Assembly: GCA_022495995.1 (NCBI GenBank)
Contig: JAFEMH010001232.1
Span: 124,001-188,000 of the forward strand
Direction of reading: 5' to 3'
DNA from: Adenophora triphylla var. japonica
Taxonomy: Eukaryota; Streptophyta; Magnoliopsida; Asterales; Campanulaceae
DNA length: 64,000 bases
In this document: piece after piece, positions 32,567-44,876 of the stretch
Numbering within the stretch: position 1 is the first letter of the stretch
Layout of the letters: every line of letters starts with the position of its first letter
Made by a program: the position numbers and the translations under genes
Notes under the pieces: generated by a model
Databases searched by the model: none
The model's input: the letters and a program-made list of their open reading frames with translations, nothing else
What the model was told of the DNA's origin: nothing

Positions 32567-33601
32567 ATGATAAATGTATTGATATTGATATATGTTTATA
32601 TTATTTGCATATTTTATTGTAGAATGGCTACACACAATAATCAACCCCTGTCACTGCGAACAGTCCTTGAGAAGGACAAGCTTGAGGAGAACGGTACAAA
32701 CTATTCTGATTGGATCAGAAGCCTTAGAATTGTTCTAAAGCAAGAGAAGAAACTGTACGTTCTCAATGAACCCATTCCACCTCAACCTGCTCCAAATGCT
32801 TCTGGAGCTCATAGGGATGTACATAAGAAACATAATGATGATTCTACAGATGCTGCATGCCTTATGCAAGCCACTATATATATTGCTCTTCAGAAGGACC
32901 TTGAGCACATAGATGTAGCATTTGATCTTGCTGAGCGCTTAAAGTAAATGTTCCAAGTGCAAGCAAGAAACGAGAGGTATGATGTGGTTAAGTCCCTGAC
33001 TGCATGCAAGATGCAAGAAGGGCAATCAGTGGGAGCTCATGTCCTTAAGATGAAGGGTTACATTGAGCGTCTCGATAGGCTTGAAAATCCGTTGAGTTTG
33101 GAACTCGCCACAGATTTAATATTGAATTCACTACCTGAAAGTTATAGTCATTTTAGTATGCACTATCACATGACTGGCATGGATAAGAATCTCTTGGAAT
33201 TGCATGCGATGCTTAAGACCGCAGAGATGAATATCAAGAAGCTTAAAACCGATACTGTGTTAATGGTTAACAAAGGCAAAGGGTTCAAGAAGGATGGCAA
33301 AGGTAAAGCAAGTGTTACTAAACCTAAGGCAAAGGTTGCCGTTGCCGGAGAGGCTCCCAAGGCATCTCAAAAGGATGCAGTTTGCTACCATTGCCAAGAG
33401 GTTGGAAATTGGAAGCGCAACTGCAAGGCTTACAAGGAAGGCCTAAAGGCGAAGAAGGGCAATACGATTGCTGCTGCTTCAGGTATCTATATGATAGATA
33501 TTTTCCTTTCTGTTTCTAGTTCATGGGTATTCGATATCGGATGTGGATCTCACATTTGTTTAAATGTGCAGGGACTGAGAAATAGGAAGCTACTCAAATA
33601 A
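32567..33601 (+). pseudogene. Copia-1 gag and start of protease
   Basis: Gag starts MATHNNQPLSLRTVLEKDKL at 32624. The core has NYSDWIRSLRIVLKQEKK and the UBN2-type block GYIERLDRLENPLS. A TAA at 32945-32947 interrupts it. The zinc knuckle reads CYHCQEVGNWKRNC, with Asn where the zinc-binding His should be. Protease begins WVFDIGCGSHIC, with Ile where the DTG or DSG motif has Thr or Ser. A TAA at 33599-33601 ends this frame. The domain order is that of Ty1/copia. Confidence 0.85.
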
Positions 33602-36597
33602 GGTGAAGTTGACCTGCGTTTTGGGAATGGAGCAAGAGTTGCTGCATTAGCCGTAGGGACATATGATGTAACTTTACCTAGTGGCTTAGTACTTGTTTTG
33701 AACAATTGTTACTATGTTCCGGATTTGAGTAGGAATATTATTTCTGTTTCTTGTTTGGATAATGAGGGGTATAATTTTCTTATTGCGAATAAGAAGTTTT
33801 ATATTTATTTAAATATATGCTTTATGGTATTGCAAATTCATTTAATGGTCTTTATGTTCTTGATGTTGATGAGAAACAAAATAGTGTTGAAAATGTTTAT
33901 CATGTGGACAAGAAATCTAAACCGAATGACGTGAACAACTCGTTCATGTGGCATTGCCGGCTTGGTCATATAAATGAGAAACGTATTTCTAAACTCCACA
34001 AAGATGGAATGTTAGACTCACATGATTATGAATCATATGAGATATGCGAATCTTGTTTATTAGGCAAAATGACCAAACCACCCTACACTAAGAGTAGTGA
34101 AAGGGCTAGTGACTTATTGGGCTTAATACATACTGATGTATGTGGACCAATGAGCAGCATTGCTAGGGGAGGATTTCGGTTTCATTACATTCACCGATGA
34201 ATTATCTAGATATGGCTATGTCTATCTAATGAAGTCAAAGAGTGAATCGTTTGAAATGTTTAGAACATTTCAAAATGAAGTACAAAATCAACTTGGCAAA
34301 ACAATTAAAGCACTTCGATCCGATCGTGGTGGTGAGTATTTGAGCCAAGAGTTTGACAATCGTCTCAAAAACTGTGGAATTGTTTCGGAGTTGACTCCAC
34401 CTGGAATGCCACAATGGAATGGTGTCTCCGAGAGGAGGAATAGAACCCTATTAGATATGGTTCGTTCAATGATGAGTCAAGTAGACCTTCCTATATCCTT
34501 TTTGGGACATGCATTAGAGACTGCTGCATTCACACTGAACAGAGTCCCTACTAAATCGGCTCCTAAGACCCCATATGAGATGTGGCATGGAAGAAAACCT
34601 AATTTGTCTTTCATGAAGATTTGGGGCTACGAAGCTTATGTGAAGAGACTTGTCTCTGATAAGTTAGCACCTAAATCTGACAAGGTTATTTTCGTTGGTT
34701 ACCCTAAGGAAACCAAAGGGTATTACTTTTACAACCGCGTTGATAACAAAGTGTTTGTTGTTCAATATGGTACTTTTCTTGAGAAACAGTTTCTAAATAA
34801 AGCATCTAGTGGGAGTAAAATTGATCTTGAAGAAGTTCAAGAACCCGAAAATAACATGGAACCGATAGTAGAGACTGAACCAACTCCACAAGAAGTTGTG
34901 AAACCGGTTCAAGATCCACAAGTCCATCGTAGATCGGATAGGTTACGATCGGCACCCGAGAGATATGGATTTCTCGTGTCGGAAAGTAATGAAGTGGAAG
35001 TCATTGATAATGATGAACCTACTTCCTTTCAAGAGGTGATGTCCGATCCCGATTCGGATAAATGGTTAGAAGCCATGAAGTCCGAATTGCAATCCATGTC
35101 GGATAATCAAGTTTGGAACTTGATTGAGCCACCCGAAGGTGTAAAAACCATAGGGTGCAAGTGGGTCTTCAAGAAAAAGACTAACATGGATGGGAAGGTG
35201 CATACTTATAAGGCTAGGCTTGTAGCAAAGGGATATAGGCAAACTCATGGTGTAGACTATGATGAAACCTTCTCGCCTGTTGCCATGCTTAAGTCTGTTA
35301 AAATTTTGATTGCCATAGCCGCATATTATGACTATGAGATATGGCAAATGGATGTCAAAATCGCTTTCGTTAATGAAAAACTGCTTGAGGATGTGTATAT
35401 GACACAACCCGAAGGTTTTGTAGATCCACGAAATTCTAACAAGGTGTGCAAGTTGCAAAGATCCATTTATGGATTGAAGCAAGCTTCTAGGAGTTGGAAT
35501 CTTCGGTTCGATGAGAAAATTAAAGAGTTTGGTTTTATCAAGAACGAAGATGAACCTTGTGTATACATGAAATTCAGTGGGAGCATTGTGCTATTTCTCT
35601 TATTGTATGTCGATGATATCTTACTCTTTGGAAATGACATTCCTGCACTTGAGACTGTCAAGTCTTGGTTAGGGAAGTGTTTCTCAATGAAAGATATGGG
35701 CGAAGCCGCTTACATCCTTGGTATCAAGATCTATAGAGATAGATCAAAGAGGATAATTGGTTTGAGTCAAAGTACCTACATTGACAAGGTTCTTAGAAGA
35801 TTCAAGATGAAAAATACTAAGAGAGGAAACTTGCCAATGGGTCATGGTGTTACTCTTAGTAAGACTCAGTGTCCTAAGACAACTGATGAGCAAAAGAGGA
35901 TGAATGATTTTCCATTCACTTCAGCTATTGGTTCTATCATGTACGCTATGATTTGTACTAGACCCGACGTCTCGTATGCTTTGAGCATGACAAGTCGTTA
36001 CCAATCTGATCCGGGTGAGAACCATTGGATGGCAGTCAAGATGATCCTAAAGTACTTAAGAAGGACTAAGGATGCGTTCTTGGTATTTGGAGGGATGGAA
36101 GAAGATCTTGTTGTAAGAGGTTACACAGATGCTAGCTTCCAAACCGACAAGGATGATTTCCGATCGCAGTCAGGATTTGTGTTTATGCTTAACGGAGGTG
36201 CGATATGTTGGAAGAGTTCCAAGCAGAGTACTATTGCCGATTCTACTACTGAAGTCGAATATATAGCGGCATCCGATGCAGCTAAGGAGGCGGTTTGGAT
36301 CAAGAAGTTCATTAGTGACTTGGAAGTTGTTCCAAGTATCACTAATCCGGTGAAACTTTATCGTGACAACAATGGTGCCATTCCGCAAGCATAGGAACCA
36401 AGGTCACACCAGAGATCCAAACATATACTTAGACGTTTCCATCTCATTCGAGAGTTCATTGATCGGGGAGATGTTAAGATATGCAAAGTATCAACCGATG
36501 ATAACATTAGGGATCCGCTTACAAAGCCCCTCGCACAAGCTAAGCATGATGGTCATATGAGGTCCATGGGTATTAGATACATAGATGGAGCCTAGTT
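33602..36597 (+). pseudogene. Copia-1 pol: integrase, RT and RNase H
   Basis: After protease remnants (LNNCYYVPDLSRNIISVSCL), frameshifts occur near 33810 and 34170. GAG-pre-integrase reads FMWHCRLGHINEKR. The integrase triad is present in HTDVCGP, RSDRGGEY and GVSERRNRTL. RT follows with WVFKKKTNMDGKVHTYKARLVAKG, QMDVKIAF and the catalytic YVDDILLF. RNase H has GYTDASFQTD and TTEVEYIAASDAAKEAVWIKK. A TAG at 36392-36394 breaks an otherwise open frame that ends IRYIDGA at 36597. The order protease-integrase-RT-RNase H defines Ty1/copia. I do not assign a lineage. Confidence 0.9.
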
Positions 36598-36609
36598 CAA
36601 GTGGGAGAT
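36598..36609 (+). other. Copia-1 polypurine tract
   Basis: CAAGTGGGAGAT lies directly before TGTTGG, the canonical plant copia polypurine tract. Confidence 0.8.
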
Positions 36610-38113
36610 TGTTGGTGTAATGCCCTAGGCTATGGTTATGTTTGACTTGAACCGTTATGTATCATCTTTATCACTTATTATAGAGCGCGTTTATTCTATT
36701 CATTATATGTTTGCATGTTTATTATATTGAATTGCGTTCCTAGTTGTTGTGAACAAATAGTATAAGTTGGTAATGGATAATCATAGAGATGATTATATGC
36801 ATGGAGATGCACATTACACTTATGGATACTTGCTAGAGAACAAGTATTGGACTTGACCTACTTATGACATTTATGACATGGTCTGTTGTCATGATTAAAT
36901 CTCATGATAGTCGTGTTATTGAATCCTTAGTACCTGAGATTATCATCGTCTTCCATATGATGAAGATCGTGTTTGATATAGTCTAACACTATCTTTAATC
37001 CGATAGCAATAAGGGCTATGTTAGCACGTTTGGATTCATGTAGGTAAGAATGATAAGTCAAGATGGAATTTGTCCCTCTTATGAAGAGAGATGTTTGCTT
37101 GGGCCCCTCGATGAATGATGTTGATGAAATGTGTGGTCACACTCAAGTAATTTGATAGAGATCAAATGCATTTGGATTATCAACATATTCATAATCGAGA
37201 AAGCATTGAACGGAATGAGTTGACATAGACCATGACTCATGTTCAATTGGACATGATGGACAAAGGGATTATGACATTGGATCTATCAAGGAATCAAGCT
37301 TTGATGTTATATTTAATTGGGTGGACATAATGATTTGCTAGAAGTCACTTATGTCTTGTGAGGTTGATGTTTCAACTCACTACCAACATAAAATATAATT
37401 CCTAAAGGGTCACACACAAAAGAACGAATTTGATTCAAGCTAAAAATTGAAAATTTTGGGTTCTGGCACGACTCGTGACCAGGAGCACGACTCGTGCCCT
37501 GGGTCACGACTCGTGCCAAAGGATACGACTTGTGACAAAAGCTGAGACATGACTTGTGTTTTGGTTCATTTTGATCAGAACGAGTTGGGGCATGGGGAAC
37601 GACTCGTGAGCACGAGTGGAATGCAAAGGGCACGACTCGTGCCAACGCTGAAATTTGTGTCCGTACGTTTTCCTTTGCTAGGAAGGTTTTGGTGTTTGAC
37701 AAGGTTTCTACCCTAATTGTTAGGGAATTTATATGGGATATAAATACAACCTTGCAGCCATAATTTTCATCTCTCTCACATCATAATTCTAGGTTTATGA
37801 AACTCTAGATTGATTTTGATTTTGAATAAAAAAGTTCCCATATTATTCCATAGTTTTGGTTTTGATTATTGAATATTGATTCAATAATCAAGAGGATCAT
37901 CTAGCAATCCATCAAGAAGGTGTTCTTGGATTCGTTCGCGTGTGGATTACCGATAGAGGGTAATAAGTTAATCACCAAGAACAATTTATAACAAGGTATG
38001 TAAATTCTATCTCATATAAATTTCTAATCTCTTCATGCTAGACGGATCTTAGGGCTAGGGTTTTGATGTTATTTGTAAATCTTCCATTGCGTTTGTAATC
38101 CCAAAACCCAATA
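36610..38113 (+). repeat. Copia-1 3' LTR
   Basis: It starts TGTTGGTGTAATGCCC and ends CCCAATA, where the 5' LTR has CCCAACA. 37408-38105 matches 20852-21680, including the CACGACTCGTG words (37460-37640) and TATAAATA at about 37739. The next bases are GATGC inside gypsy element D. Confidence 0.85.
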
Positions 38114-39248
38114 GATGCATTGTTCAGAAGATCCTTCACAAAGCCGTTGTTGAGGTGCGTTCACCCCATGGAGGTTGCTCAGCTATTGCACGAGGTACAT
38201 TGTGGAGTCTGTGGTGGACACCCGGGGGCCAGAACTTTGGCCGACAAGCTGATCACTTTGGGATATTATTTGCCTCACTTGAGTGCAGACGCTCATGATT
38301 TTGTACAGCAGTGCGACAAGTGCCAGAGATTTGCCGACCTACCTAAGCTGCCTACAATCGAGCAAACTCCAGTGGTCGCAGCTTGGCCTTTCAGTATGTG
38401 GGGAGTCAATTTGATTGGTCCCTTCCCACCCGCCCGGGGAAACTGTAAGTACGTGATCGTTGCCATTGATTACTTCACCAAATGGATTTAAGCTAAGCCC
38501 TTAGCCAAGATTACGGAAGAAAACGCCGTCAAATTTATTCATGATTATATTTGGTATCGATTTGGAATTCCGCGAGCTATTGTGTCAGATAACGAGCTAC
38601 AATTCTATACAGGCTTTGAAATGTATATGAACAGATTGGGCGTCAAACATTGGAAGTCGTCAGTAGCATATCCTCAGGATAACGGGCAAGCAGAAACAGC
38701 GAATAAATTAGTCCTATCAGCACTTAAGATGGGTTTAGTTGGTCGAGCTGGCAGATGGTTGGACGCAACTTTCCATTGCTCTCTGGGCAGTCTGCACAAC
38801 CACCCGGGGGCCTACGGGTGAAACCCCATTCGCTCTTACATATGGATCAGAGGCCATGGCACCTGCCGAGCTACAAGTTCCTACAGCAAGGGTAGTCTTC
38901 TTTGATCACGAACAGAACAACGTAAGCAGATTGACCGACTTGGATTTACTCAAGGATAAGTGGGCTACAGCTCAACTACGAATGGTCAACTACAAGCAGA
39001 AAACCAAGGGCTACCACGACAAGAAAGTTAAGAAAAGGTCATTCCAAGTGGGGGACTATATGCTGAGGAAGATCAAGGTGACAGGAAGGAAAGCAGAATA
39101 GAACAAGTTATCTCCTAACTGGGAAGGTCCTTACATAGCCACTCGAGTTGTCAAAGAAGGAACTTATATGATCGGTCATCCAGAGGGTGAAGAGTTGAAA
39201 CATCCGTGGCATTCTAGCCGCTATGTAACCGTTCTACTACTTCAATAA
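38114..39248 (+). pseudogene. Element D: gypsy integrase, C-terminal part of pol
   Basis: Integrase zinc finger HEVHCGVCGGHPGA...CDKC, then the core. The first catalytic Asp is lost: MWGVNLIGPFPP has Asn where family members have WGIDLIGPF. The other two acidic sites remain (VSDNELQF, NGQAETANK). A TAA near 38490, a frameshift near 38745 and a TAG near 39100 interrupt it. The C-terminus is WEGPYIATRVVKEGTY ending YVTVLLLQ at 39248. It resembles plant Tat/Athila-type integrases. The upstream pol lies beyond the Copia-1 insertion, outside the window. Confidence 0.85.
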
Positions 39249-39289
39249 AGTTGCAGTTCTATTCAAACAAAGTTGTAGTATTTCAGCGT

Positions 39290-39750
39290 TTCATGAAGTT
39301 CGGGTCCGACTCTTGGTCTAACACAAAATTGTCCTAAACAGGACCGACTCTTAGTCGACCTCATTCTAACAGACTCGACTCTTAGTAAGTCTCGTTTTTT
39401 TTTAAAAAGGTCCGACTCTTAGTCGACCTTGTTCTAACAGACTCGACTCTTAGTCAGTCTCGTTTTTTCTAAGCAGGTCCGACTCTTAGTCGACCTCATT
39501 CTAACAGACTCGACTCTTAGTCAGTCTCGTTTTTTCTAAACAGGTCCGACTCTTAGTCAACCTCGTTCTAACAGATTCGACTCTTAGTCAATATCATTTT
39601 TTCTAACAGGTCCGACTCTTAGTCGACCTTGTTCTAACAGACTCGACTCTTAGTCAGTCTCTTTTATTCTAGCAGGTCCGACTCTTAGTCGACCTCGTTC
39701 TAACAGATCCGATTCTTAGTCGATCTCATTCTAAACAAGCTCGACTAAAG
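39290..39750 (+). repeat. Element D tandem array, about 67-bp period
   Basis: Units start near 39365, 39433, 39500, 39567, 39633 and 39699. Each contains two half-units, CAGGTCCGACTCTTAGTCGACC and CAGACTCGACTCTTAGTCAG. The array lies between pol and the antisense gene. Confidence 0.9.
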
Positions 39751-40036
39751 TGATTGGTCGACTACGTTCCTAAACTGATCGGACCAAAAACTTGTGTCAG
39801 TTTCGTTCATCATATCACTCTAGTTCAACAAATAAATGCAAGCAAGGATTAAAATAAAGGGATTCAAGTATAAGTCAACTATGATCAAATAAATAAAAGT
39901 CCCCCAAAAGCAGACCAAGACTTGAACTAACAAATGTTACGGGTTAGATGCCTCCCAAACTGGGTCAAGGCATAGACTTCATAAATCAAAAGGAAAATTT
40001 TTTTGGAGCTTGTTTATTACATCAGCTAAATAAAAA
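39751..40036. other. Element D spacer between array and antisense gene
   Basis: GACTACGTTCCTAAACTGATC at 39764 resembles the left half of the conserved hairpin family but has no matching right arm. Otherwise featureless. Confidence 0.4.
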
Positions 40037-42669
40037 TTAAACAGCTGGCTCGTCAGTAGCTGGATCCTGCTGGTCCTTGTCAACCCCCTCTTTTTCGTTC
40101 TCCTCCATATCCTTTGCATCCAAAAATTCTTGGAATATTACGTTGAAGTTTCTCTCTTCACTAGGAGGGGCGATCCAGGGCTCACACCCATCTTCCTGAT
40201 CTTACTGAGTAATAAAGGCTAAATCATTGTCATTATAAGGTACGAAAGAGTGGCCACCGTGGGCTTCAGTGTCATATTGTTCCTCAGATGCCCATCTAAC
40301 TAGCTGCTCCAAAGACACGTCGGCAGTGGGATCTACTATGGCTCGACGGGCCATATGACGACGACCTACGTCATAGAAATCTTTAGCTCGACTAACGATA
40401 ATATCGTAGCATTCATCGCTATTCTTAAAAACTTCAACATCAGCTTTCTCCTTGGTCAGGGCCTCCTCCTCCTCCTACTTATGTCGAGCTAAAAGTTGAT
40501 CCTCAGCCATCTTTCCAAGAAACTCTTTATGCTCATGAAGCATCTTGGCTAGCTCCTCATTGTCCTTCTCAAGCTTGGATTTGTCGGCCTTGGCAGCATC
40601 GACCTCCCACTTCAGCGAGGTATTCTCCTCCATAGCTTCCCTAAGGTCCACCAAGGCTTTTATCCCTATCACCCTCTGCATCATCCTTCACCAGCTTCAA
40701 AATGTCATAAGCAGCATCAAGGTCCCCATGCTTCTCCTTCAGCTCATCAACTTCACCGGCCTTCCTGGCATAAGCAGCTGTGGTGACCCGCTCCTGCTCT
40801 ACGGCAGCCCTCCAACCACATTTGGCTTGCTCGACAAGGGTTAAGGACTGCATCCATAGAACGTAATTGGTTAGCTCGACAAATAATCATAAGTAAAAAT
40901 GATCAACAATATGGCGACTAAAGTAGCAGAGAAAAATAGACAAAAAGATAAAGTGGTACCTCGCAATGAGATAGGCCGGACCTATCAGCAAACTCTTCAG
41001 GAGTGAGCCCCTCCTTGGAAAAATGGGCTAACATATTGGGACCGACGGCCCGTCGCACAACAACCTGCCCCTACCCTAGATCGGGATAGCATCGGCTTAA
41101 ACTATCAATCACAGTGAGTGCAAGCACGTCACTCAGCTTCTTCACTTCGGCACGCACGAACTCTGCGCTAATCATTGGGGGAGCTTGAGGGGGAGGGTCA
41201 TTTGAAGTACCAACTCCATCATTGTTTAGGCCGAGCCTCGACCTCTTCCTTTTGGTTGTAAGTTGAAGGGAATCATCATTTTGCTCGTCGTCGCCTATAT
41301 CTAGATCGACGAAGTTTGTTGGGATAGATCCAGCTGGTTCACGAATAGGGCTGGATTCCGATGTTTTCTCAGAGGAAGCTTCAACCTCCGCCTCCCCTGT
41401 TTGATCGACAGCGGGCTCTTTAACCAGTTGGAAGGGTCCTGACCCATCTACAGGGATTGTTCCCGTACCAACCTTGGGTAGCAACTTTTGGCGATCAACG
41501 GCCTCTTTTTCCCTGCTCGCACGAGCGTTGGCATTCCTATGGATTCTCTTGTTTTTTCTTTGATCAGTTACTCCCACAATACGATTCATATTCGCCTGTT
41601 GTTTTGGGGTAAGTACTACATAGACAAGAGAAGGAGAAGTTAACCAAAGATGTTCGAGCTAAGATATTGGCAAGCAAATAAAAAATTTACAAGTAAGGAA
41701 AAAGAGGCAACAATTTACCACCAACATGCTCCCCATTGGTTCTACAATAATCAGGTGTTTTCTGGCAAAAGTGGCATTGGTCTTCGAATCTATCTAAGGC
41801 GTGGGTCACCCAATCTGGATACCTAAGGCTCCTCACTATCAAGGCCAAGGGGGCCACTTATCCATCTCCCCCAGCATCATGCTAGTCTGAATGAAGTTAT
41901 CTTAATCTGTTAGAAGGGCGACCCTGTTAACAGTGCCCCTCTATGCTACCAGCGTTAGCCTACGGATTAGCTCTTTGCTCCACGCAGGGACCCAGTAATC
42001 TTCCTCTCCCATCACTTCAAAAGTGTCATCGAGCAAAGGGAGCTCCAATCCTTTTTTACTTTCTGCAAGAATCACATGGCTGTTCCATCCCACTACTTTC
42101 TCAGGCAAATTTATGAATAGCTTGGGGGCATTCCTTCTGGCAGGGGTACTGATCCCACGGGTTCTCTTACCGAATACAACTTTAAAAAATTCCCTAAAAA
42201 TGTGCACGCATGGCTCGTACCCCAAGAATCTATAGATCATTGCAAAATAAATGAGCACCCTACAAGTATTAGCCCCAAGCTGCATCGGAACAGCCGCCAT
42301 GCACTCCAGAAACTCACAGACGAACGGATCAAGGGGAGTCAAAGCCCGACCTCAAATTGACCATAAAAGAAAGCTACCCTTCTAGGGTCCCTAGTCTTGT
42401 ACGACCAACTAAGGGCATCAAACTGTTTGGCCGTGTGGTGGGTCAGCCTGAAAAGAAACCACTCTTTGGTCGTCTACTTCTAGGTCACCTAGGGTTTCTC
42501 CTATAGGCAAAACTAGCTCGCTAAAGTTTAAACCCCATCAGGTCAAGATGGAAGTACATTCCTCCATGGACATCTCCTTCCATGCCCTACCTATGTGCTT
42601 GTATACTCTACGATTGACAGTGCAATATCCGTACCAAGCCCCATGTTCACAACTAAAGGTCCTAGCCAT
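40037..42669 (-). pseudogene. Element D antisense gene: Transposase_28-type protein with coiled coil
   Basis: Read on the minus strand from an ATG at about 42669 (MARTFSCEHGAWYGY). The Transposase_28 (putative gypsy-type transposon) signature is FLECMAAVPMQLGANTCRVLIYFAMIYRFLG...FREFFKV. Introns are visible near 41735-41615 and 40962-40853 with GT/AG ends. The middle exon (41589-41071) is polar with an NLS-like TKRKRSR. The last exon is coiled coil (LREAMEENTSLKWEVDAAKADKS) and ends in an acidic tail (DMEENEKEGVDKDQQ). Stops at about 42540, 40488 and 40203 and frameshifts near 42350-42450 break it. Antisense genes with this domain are known in plant gypsy elements; the function is unproven. 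Confidence 0.6.
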
Positions 42670-43185
42670 GGCGGAATTGAAAGGAAAAGCAGAAATTAAA
42701 CCTAAAAGCGAAAGAATAGAGAGATCCCTTGGTTAAATTGGCCTGTGAAGATGGATTTCGAAAACAAACTGAGAAGATTGAATGCACCTGGGAAATCAAA
42801 GTTTTGTTCTTGCCTTTGTTCTTACTACTTGCTTAAGATTTAGGGGTTTGTAAAAAACCAAAAAGGAAAAGGATTTTCCTTACATACTCATTGCTAATTC
42901 TTTCCTGAATTGGGAGGATTAGGGAATACAATGGTTTAAACCCTCCATTAATGCCAAAAACGGTTCCCAATACAGTTATCCAAGCGTCAAACGGAGTAAT
43001 GCTTACGGAATTACGGCGCTTCTACAGATCTGATCGTCAAAATTGTTAAGGGTTGAGATCGAGCCACGTCATCAGTGATTGACCAACCAGCAGTCCGAGC
43101 ATCTAGCTACGACCTACCCAATTGTTCATCAAAATTCTTTTAACTTCCTGGTCGACAAAGTCAACCCAGAAAGTTGGGGGCCACT
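42670..43185. other. Element D region upstream of antisense gene; polypurine tract
   Basis: AAAGTTGGGGGCCAC at 43171-43185 is a plausible polypurine tract directly before the LTR. GTCGAC is present at about 43152. No coding is seen. Confidence 0.55.
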
Positions 43186-43845
43186 GAACGGAATAAAAGT
43201 GACGGGCTAGGCCCAACGTACGAAGCCCAACTGATCAAGTATTATCACCCTCACATTTTTAGTGGGTCGACCTAATTATTACAAGGCCCACGGCCCAGCA
43301 TCTTAGATCAGTCGACCTAGCTCATTGTCCGACCTCCATGGTCCCGACCTAGCTTTGTCCGACATACGATCCATATCTCATACGAGCATTATCCGGCTGT
43401 ATCATTCAGTCATGTCGACATATGTCAATGCAGGCGACCTCGACCTACAAAACGTACGTCGACCTACAGAGTCTTACTACGCCTACAACTCTTTCCATAA
43501 CAAAAGTCCTACAAATCAGGAGTTATTTACGTACATGATCTCTTATACGAACTGATCCACGATTCTAGGGATTTTATACAATCTTACTCCAATTATAACT
43601 CAGATCAACACCTAAAAATACTTTACAACATCAACGGTTTTGAGGTAATTGCTATTTGTTATTTTGAATACATCTTGTTCATTATAATTTATCAGCTTAT
43701 ACACCATACTTACTCTCATGCATGAGGGTCTAAGCCGGAGACCATCCGGCTAGTCGTGGGTTCTTTGTTTCAGGTCAAAAGCTAGGAGATCAGTCCTGAT
43801 TGCTGGATGTAGGTTGATTCAACACGTTTCTTGCGGCATCAAGTT
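43186..43845 (+). repeat. Element D 3' LTR (end approximate)
   Basis: It starts TGAACGGAATAAAAGTGACG. The word GTCGACCTA recurs at about 43266, 43312 and 43459. GATTTTATACAATC near 43570 may hold the TATA. The 3' end is placed where sequence turns AT-rich (GGCATCA). A diverged relative lies at 52058-52675. Confidence 0.6.
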
Positions 43846-44876
43846 ATAATGTATATTAAAAAAAAACATGCTTAAAATCTTATCCATCCACTTTTCTTAC
43901 ACAATTTTTAAGTTTATTATTGAGAATTTATTAGTTAACTAAAAATTCAAGAAAAATATAAAATAAGAACTGAGATTTTATTGCCTTATTGAACCATCTT
44001 TTTAAAAAGTAATAAAGGCATAAGTTTCAATGAGTGTTATATATGTGAACTTTTACAAATAAAAAATAAAATTGGTGAACAAAAAGTACGGGAAATAGGT
44101 TATAAAAACTGAGATAATTAATTTGCATTGAATATTTAAGTTGAATTTTTTGGGATAGTAAATTGTTTATTTTTTGCTAAAACAATAAATAAATGGTTTA
44201 TTTACTGTTTAAAAATATTTTCTATAAAATCTATTTTATATGGGTTTTTAAAATAAAAAACTATAAAATATACTTTTTAAAATATATAATATTAGTTAGA
44301 AAATACAGAGTATAGCTTTATAAGATTAGACAAAATGACTATTTTAAAAGATATGTATAGAAAAATAGAGTTGTTGATAATATTAATTTCTTAGAAATGA
44401 GATAATTATTATATTTAATAATATTATGCAAATAAAATGAGATAGCTATAGTAATTTTTTAATTTAGTTCATGTTATTTATCAAAGTTTTTTGGCCGTGC
44501 GTTTAATGCACTGTTATTATACTAGTTGTATTTAAGAAATAGAAAAAATTAAAAAATCAATGTTAGTAATTCATTTTGTTCCATATAAATGATGTGCGCT
44601 GTAATTTTAGCATTATTTTACATGTATTCTCTGATTTTTTTTTTTGATAGGTTATTTTGGAGGTGAAGACAGATGAGAAAGGGGTCAAATATGGGAAGAA
44701 GGTAATCTTCTTAATAATTGTTATTTCTTTGAAAATTCAATATTTTTTTGTGAAGATTTTTTTTGAAGAATGAAGATAATTTTGTTAGAAATGAGTTAAT
44801 TTGGGAGTGTGGGAAGTTTCCAAAAAAGATTTTTTTTATCTTCTCGAGGTTTCGAATTATTCGTCATAGGAGAGAG
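43846..44876. other. AT-rich DNA without recognised gene
   Basis: Mostly A/T runs. One exon-like segment at 44649-44702 is flanked by AG and GTAATC and would encode VILEVKTDEKGVKYGKK, but I recognise no family and no neighbouring exons. Confidence 0.4.

Noticed and set aside
39760..39800. Sixth member of the conserved hairpin family in element D
   Set aside because: The left half (GACTACGTTCC...CTGATC) is there but no CGTAG right arm or inner stem follows.
44649..44702. Possible exon encoding VILEVKTDEKGVKYGKK
   Set aside because: Splice-like ends fit, but there are no neighbouring exons and I know no family. It could be chance.
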